From positions 1 to 20,735 of the IMG/VR virus record IMGVR_UViG_3300031851_000245: DNA of 20,735 nt, one strand, 5' to 3'. The notes beneath the pieces are model-generated. The model had not been told where the DNA came from. It worked only from the letters and a program-made list of their open reading frames with translations, and ran no database searches. This document shows, in pieces, positions 1-6,332 of this stretch. Position numbers and translations under genes: made by a program. How positions within the stretch are numbered: the stretch's first letter is position 1; each line of letters opens with the position of its first letter. Origin of the DNA: a virus.

Positions 1-48
1 AGTCCACGGCATGTCAAATAAATGTATCTTCTCATTAGTCAGATTCAT
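1..48 (-). CDS. N-terminus of an unknown gene, cut by the window edge
   Basis: An open frame starts with ATG at 48-46 on the minus strand and runs off the left edge, giving 16 codons that begin MNLTNEKIHLFDMPW. I do not recognise the product. The start is supported by a well-formed sigma70-type promoter immediately upstream, whose -10 box ends only 7 nt before the ATG. No Shine-Dalgarno lies in front of this ATG. A second in-frame ATG at 12-10 also lacks one. If the ATG at 48 is right, the message would be leaderless or nearly so. Only the N-terminus is visible, so no function can be given. Confidence 0.55.
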   Translation of the reverse strand, partial: MNLTNEKIHLFDMPWT

Positions 49-55
49 AGTGTAT

Positions 56-83
56 AGTATAACAGATAGATCTGTTTTGTCAA
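56..83 (-). promoter_or_regulatory. Strong sigma70-type promoter with palindrome in its spacer
   Basis: On the minus strand a perfect TTGACA (83-78) is followed by a 16-bp spacer and TATACT (61-56). The spacer is almost filled by the 16-bp palindrome AACAGATAGATCTGTT (61-76, 7-bp arms around AG), which is where a repressor could block RNA polymerase. It points at the gene starting at 48; transcription would begin at about 49-48. Confidence 0.75.
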
Positions 84-109
84 CCTGTTATTTGTTTAAT
101 TGGTCCTGA

Positions 110-376
110 TTATAATTGGTCTTTACCAACAGCCGCTAATATAGTTTCGAGTGCGTCGAACTTATCGGATTCGTCAGTAAATGATGCCTTATGAGCAACC
201 TTAACGGCCTTCATAAGAATAGCAGGTTTAATATCCATTTCTTCTGCGATTGCTTTCACAGTTTCACGGAGTCCTACTTGTAGTGAATCAACTTCATAAA
301 GGACTTGGTCTCCTTCTTTAATGAGTCGATCTAATCTTGCGATTTCTTCTTGGTTAAATGTTTTGTTAAATGCCAT
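110..376 (-). CDS. DsbA-like small protein (possible dsDNA-binding late-transcription factor)
   Basis: An 88-residue acidic, helical protein without Cys. Its length and character match T4 DsbA (89 aa), a double-stranded-DNA-binding protein that helps late transcription, and similar proteins in T4-like marine phages; I base this on general resemblance and length, not on a diagnostic motif. The first third (about residues 8-50) looks like an amphipathic helical pair and the second part ends in a Leu/Ile-rich helix (DALETILAAVG). The start at 376 is preceded by TAGGAAA about 9 nt upstream, a good Shine-Dalgarno. It has its own sigma70-type promoter overlapping the end of the gene upstream. It could instead be another small helical phage protein. 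Confidence 0.55.
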   Translation of the reverse strand: MAFNKTFNQEEIARLDRLIKEGDQVLYEVDSLQVGLRETVKAIAEEMDIKPAILMKAVKVAHKASFTDESDKFDALETILAAVGKDQL

Positions 377-414
377 AATTTTTATTTCCTACATGTATTT
401 AATTGGTGAACACT

Positions 415-443
415 AGTATAACATCAGTTTATGGCTAGGTCAA
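415..443 (-). promoter_or_regulatory. Sigma70-type promoter for the DsbA-like gene
   Basis: Minus strand: TTGACC (443-438), 17-bp spacer, TATACT (420-415). It lies over the last codons of the upstream glycosyltransferase-like gene and leaves a leader of about 30 nt that carries an AGGA ribosome-binding site before the ATG at 376. Confidence 0.75.
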
Positions 444-1613
444 GAACTTTTGTAAAAAGTCTTCCCATTCTTCTAAAATAATATCTTTGTTATATAAATT
501 ATTGCTATTATGTAGACATTTATCTAATGTAATATCTGTAATACAGTTGCTATCAAAGTTAAGTATGCTGGAACATATACTGTCAAATTGATTATCGTAA
601 GGGTCGTGTATCTCATCAAACATTTCAAAACCCAAACCTTTCAAATAATCACAGTTACCAACCGGAGCAAATTGTATAGACGGATGTCCGTACAGCATTG
701 GCGTATATGTTTTTTCGGTTACTAGATAATCAAAAGTACAATCCTTTTTACCTTCGTATGCTGTTTCTGGCACCACAGTAAAATAACTATTTCTATAAAC
801 AGTCGTCTTCCATCGATTAGAATCAAAATAGTATTCGTTCTCGTAATCTTCTATTGTATATTTTTCTATTAAGTCTTTGATATGCTCTACATTTCTTAAG
901 TTAGTTAGCATTGGTGCGTGACCAATAGATATATAGTTGTCGTCTATGTTATTATCTATACAGTAATTTAAAAAATTCATTCTGTATTGTCTATGCGGTG
1001 TACCCAAACATGCTATAAAATTCTTAGACTTTTGCTCGTTAAACTGTCGTTTGATATGCGAGTCGGTATAGATCTTTTTATAGTCATCTGTGCCTAAGTA
1101 TTGTATGTTGCTAGTTAGCAATACAGTATTTAAGAACCAATAGTTAATATCTTGATTACGAATAGTAGTAAAATTACTTGTCTCAATACCTTTGCTATTT
1201 AACACCTCTTTAAATTCGGTTAAAGTAACATCAGTGTCATATGCTTCGTCTACATCATCAAATAGCACTACAGACCCTTGTAGTGCTTTACAATGCTCTA
1301 TAGTTAAGTACTTTATCTGAGTATACTCAATAACTATAATGTCACAACTACCTACATGATCTATAAGTATATTGTCAACACTTATGCGATGATATCTATT
1401 TAAAAAGGGTAGATACTTTTTAAGTAAAAAGGTTGTTTTGGGTTCGTAGTGTAAAGGCCCGTCTTTATGCCTATTATAATGAGGGCCATGTAATTCTAAG
1501 TTAGGCTCTTGCTCTATTGTTCTTATATCAAGACCACCATATGTTGGACCTGACATAACTTCATCTCCTAACTCAGTTACCGGTGTGAATACACCTACTT
1601 TGAGTTCGATCAT
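435..1613 (-). CDS. Putative glycosyltransferase (GT10/fucosyltransferase-like C-terminus)
   Basis: A 392-residue protein with no signal peptide or membrane segment. The C-terminal part (about residues 285-345) has the pattern VVPETAYE, then VTEKTYTPMLYGHPSI, then GLGFEMFDE. This resembles the donor-binding end of GT10-like fucosyltransferases and related phage/marine glycosyltransferases (a TEK box, then a His-Pro, then LGF..F). The middle (about 200-220, FIACLGTPHRQYRMNFL) also fits such proteins. The N-terminal half is not recognised. Its ATG overlaps the stop of the gene upstream by one base (TAATG at 1611-1615), so translation is probably coupled. The likely role is sugar transfer onto a virion fibre or host surface glycan, but acceptor and donor cannot be told. 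Family assignment is by motif appearance only. Confidence 0.5.
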   Translation of the reverse strand: MIELKVGVFTPVTELGDEVMSGPTYGGLDIRTIEQEPNLELHGPHYNRHKDGPLHYEPKTTFLLKKYLPFLNRYHRISVDNILIDHVGSCDIIVIEYTQIKYLTIEHCKALQGSVVLFDDVDEAYDTDVTLTEFKEVLNSKGIETSNFTTIRNQDINYWFLNTVLLTSNIQYLGTDDYKKIYTDSHIKRQFNEQKSKNFIACLGTPHRQYRMNFLNYCIDNNIDDNYISIGHAPMLTNLRNVEHIKDLIEKYTIEDYENEYYFDSNRWKTTVYRNSYFTVVPETAYEGKKDCTFDYLVTEKTYTPMLYGHPSIQFAPVGNCDYLKGLGFEMFDEIHDPYDNQFDSICSSILNFDSNCITDITLDKCLHNSNNLYNKDIILEEWEDFLQKFLT

Positions 1614-1918
1614 TAGTATTCTGTACTTGCTTCAAAATCCCAATTTTCTACATTTAATTCGGCGGCTAGTATGTCCGCAATTTCTGTTCCTTCTTCTGCA
1701 GTTATATCTTCTTGGGTAAGTACTTCGTACACTTGTACATCGTCTGATTCATAATGTACGACTTCTGCTTTAACTTTGTTTCCACTTCCGTCGTAAGATG
1801 AAAACACTTTCGTTGGTGTGACACTTTGAACTACATCAAAGAAGTCTACTATATCGTCACGCGATATTTCATTGTCTGTGACAATGCGTACAAAGTGTTT
1901 TCTAACCTTATCAACCAT
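1613..1918 (-). CDS. Unknown small acidic protein
   Basis: A 101-residue, acidic protein that I do not recognise. The first half is rich in charged and beta-branched residues (KHFVRIVTDNEISRDDIVDFF), suggesting a small alpha/beta fold; the tail is Glu-rich (EDITAEEGTEIADILAAEL). There is no Cys, signal or TM segment. It starts 5 nt after the stop of the two-TM gene, with AAAGGTAAG as a probable ribosome-binding site inside the end of that gene. It ends in a TAATG overlap with the glycosyltransferase-like gene. It therefore belongs to a late operon headed by the 461-aa structural protein, and may be a structural accessory or fibre-assembly factor. Confidence 0.7.
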   Translation of the reverse strand: MVDKVRKHFVRIVTDNEISRDDIVDFFDVVQSVTPTKVFSSYDGSGNKVKAEVVHYESDDVQVYEVLTQEDITAEEGTEIADILAAELNVENWDFEASTEY

Positions 1919-1923
1919 TGTAA

Positions 1924-2250
1924 TTACTTACCTTTGCTAAATGCTTGAGCACCAAAGAATGCGGCTACGATACCGGCAACGGCTACAAAGTATGTAGCGG
2001 CCATATCGCCTAGTATCTCACTTGCTTGGTTTAGTCCAGCCAATACTGCTATGACTACCGCAAAAGGATACAGTAACATTCCACTTAGAGCAAACCAAGC
2101 CATGCTACGTTGAGCATCTCTCATTGCGTCTAAGTCTTCTAATTCTTTTCTTTTAAATTCCAAATACATTTGCTCTTCTGCTTTTGAAACTTTTCCATCT
2201 CCATTTGTATCAGCCGGATGGTGTACTGCTGTTTTTGTTTCTTCTGTCAT
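1924..2250 (-). CDS. Two-TM protein with an EF-hand calcium-binding loop (holin candidate)
   Basis: A 108-residue protein in three parts. Residues 14-25 (DTNGDGKVSKAE) form a textbook 12-position EF-hand loop, with Asp at 1, Asn at 3, Asp at 5, Gly at 6, a hydrophobic residue at 8 and Glu at 12. Residues 26-48 form a charged helix. Two hydrophobic segments follow at about 50-72 and 82-103, and the tail is short and basic (SKGK). Small size, two TM segments and a charged N-terminus are seen in class II holins, and no other holin candidate is visible here, but the lysozyme and spanin-like genes lie 13-18 kb away. A virion or membrane protein of other function is equally possible. A strong ribosome-binding site, TAGGAGAAC, precedes the ATG. 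The same 13-mer TTAGTAGGAGAAC also precedes the HAD gene. Confidence 0.7.
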   Translation of the reverse strand: MTEETKTAVHHPADTNGDGKVSKAEEQMYLEFKRKELEDLDAMRDAQRSMAWFALSGMLLYPFAVVIAVLAGLNQASEILGDMAATYFVAVAGIVAAFFGAQAFSKGK

Positions 2251-2263
2251 TTATGTTCTCCTA

Positions 2264-3649
2264 CTAACTTATGACTGCTCTGTCTGTTACACGGCGCCAG
2301 TTACTGCCATCACTAAATGCCATCACTGATCCACCAGTTTCATTGGACACATAAATCATATGTCCTGTGTATGCTGAGGCACTTGGTACCCCTGCTACTG
2401 TATATTGTGGGAACTCAACTGGTCCACCACTTGATTCAACAACACCATAATCGCTGTTTACTAATGCTACAACGGATTCTGTTAATAGTCCGTAGTCAAC
2501 ACTATCTGTTGCTGAAGTTGTAATTGCTCCGTAATCACTTACGGTTTCAAATAAAATTGATGCTACAGAACCACCTACTGAAAGTTTGGCTTCTGATTCA
2601 TCATATGTAAATGTGCTACTGCCACCAAATGAACCACTGTCATTATATTGTACATGAGTATTACTACCGCCTGGTGTAGCATTTACAGTACCAAAACTTA
2701 ATGTTCCGGAACCGTCTGTTGTTAATACTTGATTAGCACTTCCGTCGCTTGTTGGAAATGTATATGCTGAATTTATATTAACTGTACCTGTAACAGTAAT
2801 ACCTGTGCTAGTTGTTTCAAACTTTTGATTATTATTGTGATATAATGTTTGAGCACCACCTGAGGCAAATAATGCCGATGTTTTACTTCCTGCTAAATTG
2901 GAAATTGTAAGTGTACCAGATCTAAGTTTAATAGATCCTGTACCAGCATCATCAATGTAACTGTTACTACCATCGTGATATATTTGTAAATCATCACCAT
3001 CACCAAAGTTTGCTTTAGCATTATCGCCAAATTTTGCTGTAGCAGTTGAACCTCTTACTATTAAAGTATTTGCTCTTACAACGTTAGGTACTCCATTTGG
3101 TTGTATACTACCTGTAACATTACCACTTAGGTTACCTACAAAAGTACCAGCACTAAATGTTTGACCATTAACTGTCCACTCGCCTTCATCCTCGTCCCAA
3201 CGTACATATACGTTACCTTCGTTACCTCTGTTGACTAAAATACCTGCGTTAGCAGTTGCGGCTTGGTTAGATGCTAAATCACTATTAAGAACTATTTCGT
3301 TATCGGCAATATTGAGAGTTTGTGTATTGACTACTGTTTGCGTACCATTTACAGTTAAGTTACCTGATATGACAACGTCAGTAGCAAATGTTGGTGTTTG
3401 GTCAACTCTGGCAAAAGATGTACTATTGATTCCGTCAACTGTACCGGCGTCAAGCATATTCCATGCTACGTCACTTCCTGATACTGTTGCTATTTTTAGT
3501 AATGTATTACTAGAATCAAACCAAAGGTCGCCTGTAGAGATATTATTGACGTCACTAGGTGCGTCAGATGTCCCATAAATTCTAGAACCGCGTTTTCCGA
3601 TTCTAAAACTGCTTTGCGAGGTTCCTTTGGCATTCAATATGACTGCCAT
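2264..3649 (-). CDS. Virion structural protein, probable tail fibre
   Basis: A 461-residue Gly/Ser/Thr/Asn/Val-rich protein with no Cys. It is built of modules typical of marine T4-like phage fibre proteins. Residues about 90-155 (NLTVNGTQTVVNTQ, then GILVNRGNEGNVYVRWDE) are a beta module also found in the 624-aa protein. Residues about 215-290 carry the DDLQIYHDGSNSYIDD and LYHNNNQKFETTSTG repeats. Next comes TSDGSANQVLTTDGSG, which recurs in the 1156-aa protein. The tail ends SDGSNWRRVTDRAV, a common C-terminal signature of these fibres. It is transcribed from the GATAAATA late promoter at 3731-3738 through a leader with three tandem hairpins, and has the ribosome-binding site CGGAGAG. Fibre versus other virion decoration cannot be settled from sequence. 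Confidence 0.8.
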   Translation of the reverse strand: MAVILNAKGTSQSSFRIGKRGSRIYGTSDAPSDVNNISTGDLWFDSSNTLLKIATVSGSDVAWNMLDAGTVDGINSTSFARVDQTPTFATDVVISGNLTVNGTQTVVNTQTLNIADNEIVLNSDLASNQAATANAGILVNRGNEGNVYVRWDEDEGEWTVNGQTFSAGTFVGNLSGNVTGSIQPNGVPNVVRANTLIVRGSTATAKFGDNAKANFGDGDDLQIYHDGSNSYIDDAGTGSIKLRSGTLTISNLAGSKTSALFASGGAQTLYHNNNQKFETTSTGITVTGTVNINSAYTFPTSDGSANQVLTTDGSGTLSFGTVNATPGGSNTHVQYNDSGSFGGSSTFTYDESEAKLSVGGSVASILFETVSDYGAITTSATDSVDYGLLTESVVALVNSDYGVVESSGGPVEFPQYTVAGVPSASAYTGHMIYVSNETGGSVMAFSDGSNWRRVTDRAVIS

Positions 3650-3674
3650 TCGTTACTCTCCGATATTTACCTGT

Positions 3675-3725
3675 CTAGCATTCTGCTAGTCTAGGCTTAA
3701 AGCCTAGTCAAGTCCATATGGACTT
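3675..3725 (-). repeat. Three tandem hairpins in the late 5' leader
   Basis: Three consecutive inverted repeats: CTAGC/GCTAG (3675-3679 and 3685-3689), CTAGGCTTAAAGCCTAG (3691-3707) and the perfect 16-bp palindrome AAGTCCATATGGACTT (3710-3725). They fill most of the leader between the late promoter and the ATG at 3649, so the message would begin in a chain of stem-loops. They could protect the 5' end of the mRNA. Confidence 0.7.
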
Positions 3726-3730
3726 AACTA

Positions 3731-3738
3731 TATTTATC
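3731..3738 (-). promoter_or_regulatory. T4-like late promoter for the 461-aa structural gene
   Basis: GATAAATA on the minus strand, followed by TAG. It is one base off the T4 late consensus TATAAATA and identical to three other sites in this window, all upstream of structural genes. No -35 box is needed for gp55-type late promoters. Confidence 0.7.
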
Positions 3739-3756
3739 ATTTTACTAAATATATGT

Positions 3757-4428
3757 ATGGGTACGGATTTCACACAATATACAGTAGACAAAGTAATGAC
3801 GTCTACTTTAATAGACACACCAAAACTATCTGTTATGGACATTGAAAACTTTATGCACCCTGAACTATACAATAAGGTTATGGCAGAATTAGAAACCTTT
3901 AATGGTTGGCACCAAAGCGAGATACAAGGACGCAAACCATATCATTTAGGACACGATGATAACATGCCTGAAGTATTTCAAATAGCAAGAGATAGTGTGT
4001 GGCGTAATGAGTTAGTCAATGACGCAATTAGAACAAGGTTTGACTTCCAATCAGATATTAATATAGGCGATCCGTTATTGTGGCAAGATGATAATACAAA
4101 TAATATCAGCGATGTACATGTTGATAGTCCAGCATACTATTACACTTATCAACATTGTCTAGCAACTGATGACGAGTTTGCTCATACAGGTACTAAGTTT
4201 TGGGAGGTTGATTGCTCTTATGATGAAGCAATAGATGAAGGATTAGATCCTACGTTTGGCGAAGATAGTAGAGTTGTGAACTTAGGACATCAAATGCCAT
4301 ATGTACCTAATAGAGCATACATACTTCCACGTTCTAGTCGCGGGTGGCATTCGTGTCCGGATTTAACTGTTGAAGCAGACCATATGGTTAGGACCATGGT
4401 CTACAATATTGTTACGAGGGAAACTTAA
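3757..4428 (+). CDS. 2OG-Fe(II) oxygenase-like protein
   Basis: The only plus-strand gene: 223 residues from the ATG chosen here. The residues that mark the double-stranded beta-helix fold of 2-oxoglutarate/Fe(II) dioxygenases are present: the iron-binding HxD (His121-Val-Asp123, ISDVHVDSP), the distal His198 (SRGWHSC) and the 2OG-binding Arg212 (MVRTMVYNIV). Such enzymes hydroxylate protein, nucleic acid or sugar substrates and are common beside tail-fibre genes in marine T4-like phages. The start is uncertain. ATGs at 3718, 3757 and 3796 are all in frame and none has a clear Shine-Dalgarno; 3718 lies in a palindrome and would add a spurious hydrophobic stretch. The 3' end overlaps the convergent 250-aa gene by 17 bp. 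Its promoter is unclear. Confidence 0.65.
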   Translation: MGTDFTQYTVDKVMTSTLIDTPKLSVMDIENFMHPELYNKVMAELETFNGWHQSEIQGRKPYHLGHDDNMPEVFQIARDSVWRNELVNDAIRTRFDFQSDINIGDPLLWQDDNTNNISDVHVDSPAYYYTYQHCLATDDEFAHTGTKFWEVDCSYDEAIDEGLDPTFGEDSRVVNLGHQMPYVPNRAYILPRSSRGWHSCPDLTVEADHMVRTMVYNIVTRET

Positions 4429-5164
4429 CCCTATTCAAATATGTTTCTCGACCTTTTGATTGTTTACCCATTGTGTGGTCTTTTACATATCCTGTAATAG
4501 TAGCAGTATCGCCTTTCTTAATACCAGACTCATTACAAAAGAATTTAATCAAGTTGTTGTTTTCATCTACACAAACAAACAAATAACTTTGGCTTCTCCA
4601 GATGTATTTGACATGTAAGAAAGTTACAGTAAACTCTCCTCTCTCATGTAGGGTACCAACGTGATCGCTAGTTTGAGCAAGTTCTTTTTCAACCTTGTTG
4701 AATGCTTTTTGCTTTTGGCCATTAGCATACACATTAGGCAAACTAGCAATAACACCAACATCCTTGTACTCAACAAACTCTTTACCAATAAGGCCTAAGA
4801 TAGTTTGTTCGAAGTCACTAATTTGTCGCTTGATTGCCTTAAGACTAAGACCCTTAAAGTATTTGACCATGTGCTCAACATTTTCGTAATCCTCATCTAG
4901 GACTTCGATTGTTGGGTAATACTTTTTAAGAGTAGAATCAATTGATTTAGTCTTAAACTTTTCAATACCAAGAGTGTTATTGATGATGAACAAATTAGGT
5001 AACTTGGTAGCAACGCCATTATCATCAGACTCAATTTGCTGATCCTTTTTGACGTACCCTTTATTGATACGAGTCACAGCATTAGACAGAGTTAAAAGAT
5101 CTTTAAGATTAAAACGATCTTGAAACCACTTGCCAGTGTTTGATTTGATAATTTCGACTTTCAT
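4412..5164 (-). CDS. Unknown protein with OB-like C-terminus
   Basis: A 250-residue lysine-rich protein not recognised by name. The last about 75 residues (HERGEFTVTFLHVKYIW to TYLNRVKFPS), with the run KGDTATITGYVKDH followed by a basic turn and LNRVKF, look like the end of an OB-type beta barrel as found in many phage nucleic-acid-binding proteins. The N-terminal 150 residues are helical and charged. It is the last gene of a three-gene operon joined by TAATG overlaps (here at 5162-5166), driven by the sigma70-type promoter at 5668-5696. This suggests an early gene and perhaps a nucleic-acid role; both are inferences. Its 3' end overlaps the opposite-strand oxygenase gene by 17 bp. Confidence 0.65.
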   Translation of the reverse strand: MKVEIIKSNTGKWFQDRFNLKDLLTLSNAVTRINKGYVKKDQQIESDDNGVATKLPNLFIINNTLGIEKFKTKSIDSTLKKYYPTIEVLDEDYENVEHMVKYFKGLSLKAIKRQISDFEQTILGLIGKEFVEYKDVGVIASLPNVYANGQKQKAFNKVEKELAQTSDHVGTLHERGEFTVTFLHVKYIWRSQSYLFVCVDENNNLIKFFCNESGIKKGDTATITGYVKDHTMGKQSKGRETYLNRVKFPS

Positions 5165-5376
5165 TAAGAAACTCCGTTTGCTTTACAGTAAGCATCAGCA
5201 AAAAAGTTAAATTTCTTGTAATGCTCTTTGTCATTAATTCCGTCATCACGGCCGTTAACACACATATCCATATAAACATCAGCATCAACAAAGTTCCAAT
5301 TAATAGAACCATCTTCATTGATGTTTTCTGAATTAGTAACAGCCTTGTTAAAAGACCTAGCAAAGATATCTAACAT
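5164..5376 (-). CDS. Unknown small acidic protein
   Basis: A 70-residue acidic protein, rich in Asp/Asn and aromatic residues (SINWNFVDADVYMDMC, then KKFNFFADAYC), with two Cys. I do not recognise it. Both of its borders are TAATG overlaps: its ATG shares a base with the stop of the 85-aa gene (5374-5378), and its stop with the ATG of the 250-aa gene (5162-5166). The arrangement makes it a genuine member of the operon despite its size. A longer 84-aa frame over the same bases in another phase lacks these links and is rejected. Confidence 0.7.
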   Translation of the reverse strand: MLDIFARSFNKAVTNSENINEDGSINWNFVDADVYMDMCVNGRDDGINDKEHYKKFNFFADAYCKANGVS

Positions 5377-5633
5377 TATACTACCTCCAACATTGAAAGT
5401 GGTACATTGTAACGACCTTGCGGTAAAGTTACAATAGCATTTTTGACTTTGACTTTTTCAACAACACCCAAAGTCTTTTTAGTCTTTTGGACTACATAAA
5501 CTTGGTCGCCAACAGCAATGCTAGACTTAGCATTAAGTACTTTGACTGAGTTGATGAAAGTGCCTAACTCATTGAGTTCTGCTAATTTAAAGTTACCGTT
5601 CTTTACGGCTTGTTTGATTTCAATTAAGTTCAT
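5376..5633 (-). CDS. Small KOW/SH3-like protein
   Basis: An 85-residue basic protein. Residues 1-30 form a helical lead. Residues about 38-85 (SIAVGDQVYVVQKTKK, GVVEKVKVKNAIVTL, YNVPLSMLEVV) have the alternating pattern of a small five-strand barrel of the KOW/SH3 type: a VGDxVYV strand, a basic turn, a GVVxKV strand and a closing strand. Similar short proteins occur in T4-like cyanophages, but no function is known to me. It is the first gene of the operon, with ribosome-binding site GGTAGGAG 5 nt before the ATG and a leader of about 30 nt from a consensus promoter. A nucleic-acid or ribosome-related role is possible but only inferred from the fold. Confidence 0.65.
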   Translation of the reverse strand: MNLIEIKQAVKNGNFKLAELNELGTFINSVKVLNAKSSIAVGDQVYVVQKTKKTLGVVEKVKVKNAIVTLPQGRYNVPLSMLEVV

Positions 5634-5667
5634 AAAAACTCCTACCTTTTTGTTAAACTATGTGCAT

Positions 5668-5696
5668 ATTATACCACATTTTGTGGTCAAGGTCAA
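5668..5696 (-). promoter_or_regulatory. Consensus sigma70-type promoter with operator-like palindrome
   Basis: Minus strand: TTGACC (5696-5691), 17-bp spacer, TATAAT (5673-5668). The -35 hexamer is directly repeated (5685-5690). The spacer carries the palindrome ACCACATTTTGTGGT (5673-5687, 6-bp arms), placed as a repressor site would be. It drives the 85/70/250-aa operon. Confidence 0.8.
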
Positions 5697-5697
5697 C

Positions 5698-6279
5698 CTA
5701 TTTTGTCACTAAATTGTAAATTTCTTCCCAATTTTTAACAATATTTGCTGATCCTGTGTAGTTCATGTTATGTCCATGCTCTACTAATACACCTTCTAAC
5801 CCGGCATCAATACCCCAATTCACGTTCTCAGGCTTGTCTTCTAGCCAGTATGCTCCTGGGTACTTAGCACCATATTCTTTAAGTATTTCGTCCTTATCTG
5901 CGCCAGTATCTAGACATACAACTTCTGTGAATGCGTCGCCCATTAACTTCTTAAGGTTTCTTTCCCTTAGATACTTTGCGTATGGGTCTAGGCTTAGACT
6001 TGTTATTGCGATAAAGTGATATCTATGCTTTTCATGTAGCAGTTTTATGTAATATTGTGCGTCACGCAATGGAGGTAAAAATCCTATTGCGGCACTTTCG
6101 TTAAATTGCTTAACCATTTTGCTACCGGCTTCGTATGTCATACCATACCTATCACCAATAGTGTACATAAATTGATAGCCATCGACTTTACTATGTCCAT
6201 GGTGTTCCATCCAAACTGAGAATCCTTCTTCCCAGTCTAACACTACTCCGTCTATATCTGTAAGTATTACTTTCTTCAT
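5698..6279 (-). CDS. HAD-superfamily hydrolase
   Basis: A 193-residue protein from the ATG at 6279, which has the strong site TAGGAGAAC before it; an upstream in-frame start at 6312 would run through the promoter and is not favoured. HAD motif I is DIDGV at residues 8-12, where Asp8 would be the nucleophile and Asp10 the acid/base. Motif II is the Thr/Ser of FIAITSLS near residue 100, and the acidic motif IV is YWLEDKPENVNWG near 158-170. The size fits small phage HAD phosphatases, such as 5'(3')-deoxyribonucleotidase-like proteins, that may act in nucleotide salvage. A polynucleotide 3'-phosphatase role is a weaker alternative. It is transcribed from its own sigma70-type promoter. Confidence 0.75.
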   Translation of the reverse strand: MKKVILTDIDGVVLDWEEGFSVWMEHHGHSKVDGYQFMYTIGDRYGMTYEAGSKMVKQFNESAAIGFLPPLRDAQYYIKLLHEKHRYHFIAITSLSLDPYAKYLRERNLKKLMGDAFTEVVCLDTGADKDEILKEYGAKYPGAYWLEDKPENVNWGIDAGLEGVLVEHGHNMNYTGSANIVKNWEEIYNLVTK

Positions 6280-6303
6280 TCGTTCTCCTACTAATTTAAT
6301 TGC

Positions 6304-6332
6304 AGTATACACGAATTGCTCCTATTTGTCAA
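6304..6332 (-). promoter_or_regulatory. Sigma70-type promoter for the HAD gene
   Basis: Minus strand: perfect TTGACA (6332-6327), 17-bp spacer, TATACT (6309-6304). The -35 box lies over the stop region of the sulfotransferase-like gene. A leader of about 18 nt carries TAGGAGAAC. Confidence 0.8.

Noticed and set aside
3718-3756. Upstream start for the oxygenase gene
   Set aside because: This ATG sits in a 16-bp palindrome, has no ribosome-binding site and adds a hydrophobic stretch unrelated to the fold.
5109-5363. 84-codon minus frame overlapping the 70-aa gene
   Set aside because: The 70-aa frame has TAATG links on both sides; the other frame is Leu/Thr/Met-rich, has no start signal and is out of phase.
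6280-6312. Upstream start for the HAD gene
   Set aside because: It would overlap the promoter's -10 region, and the ATG at 6279 has a strong TAGGAGAAC directly before it and starts just ahead of motif I.
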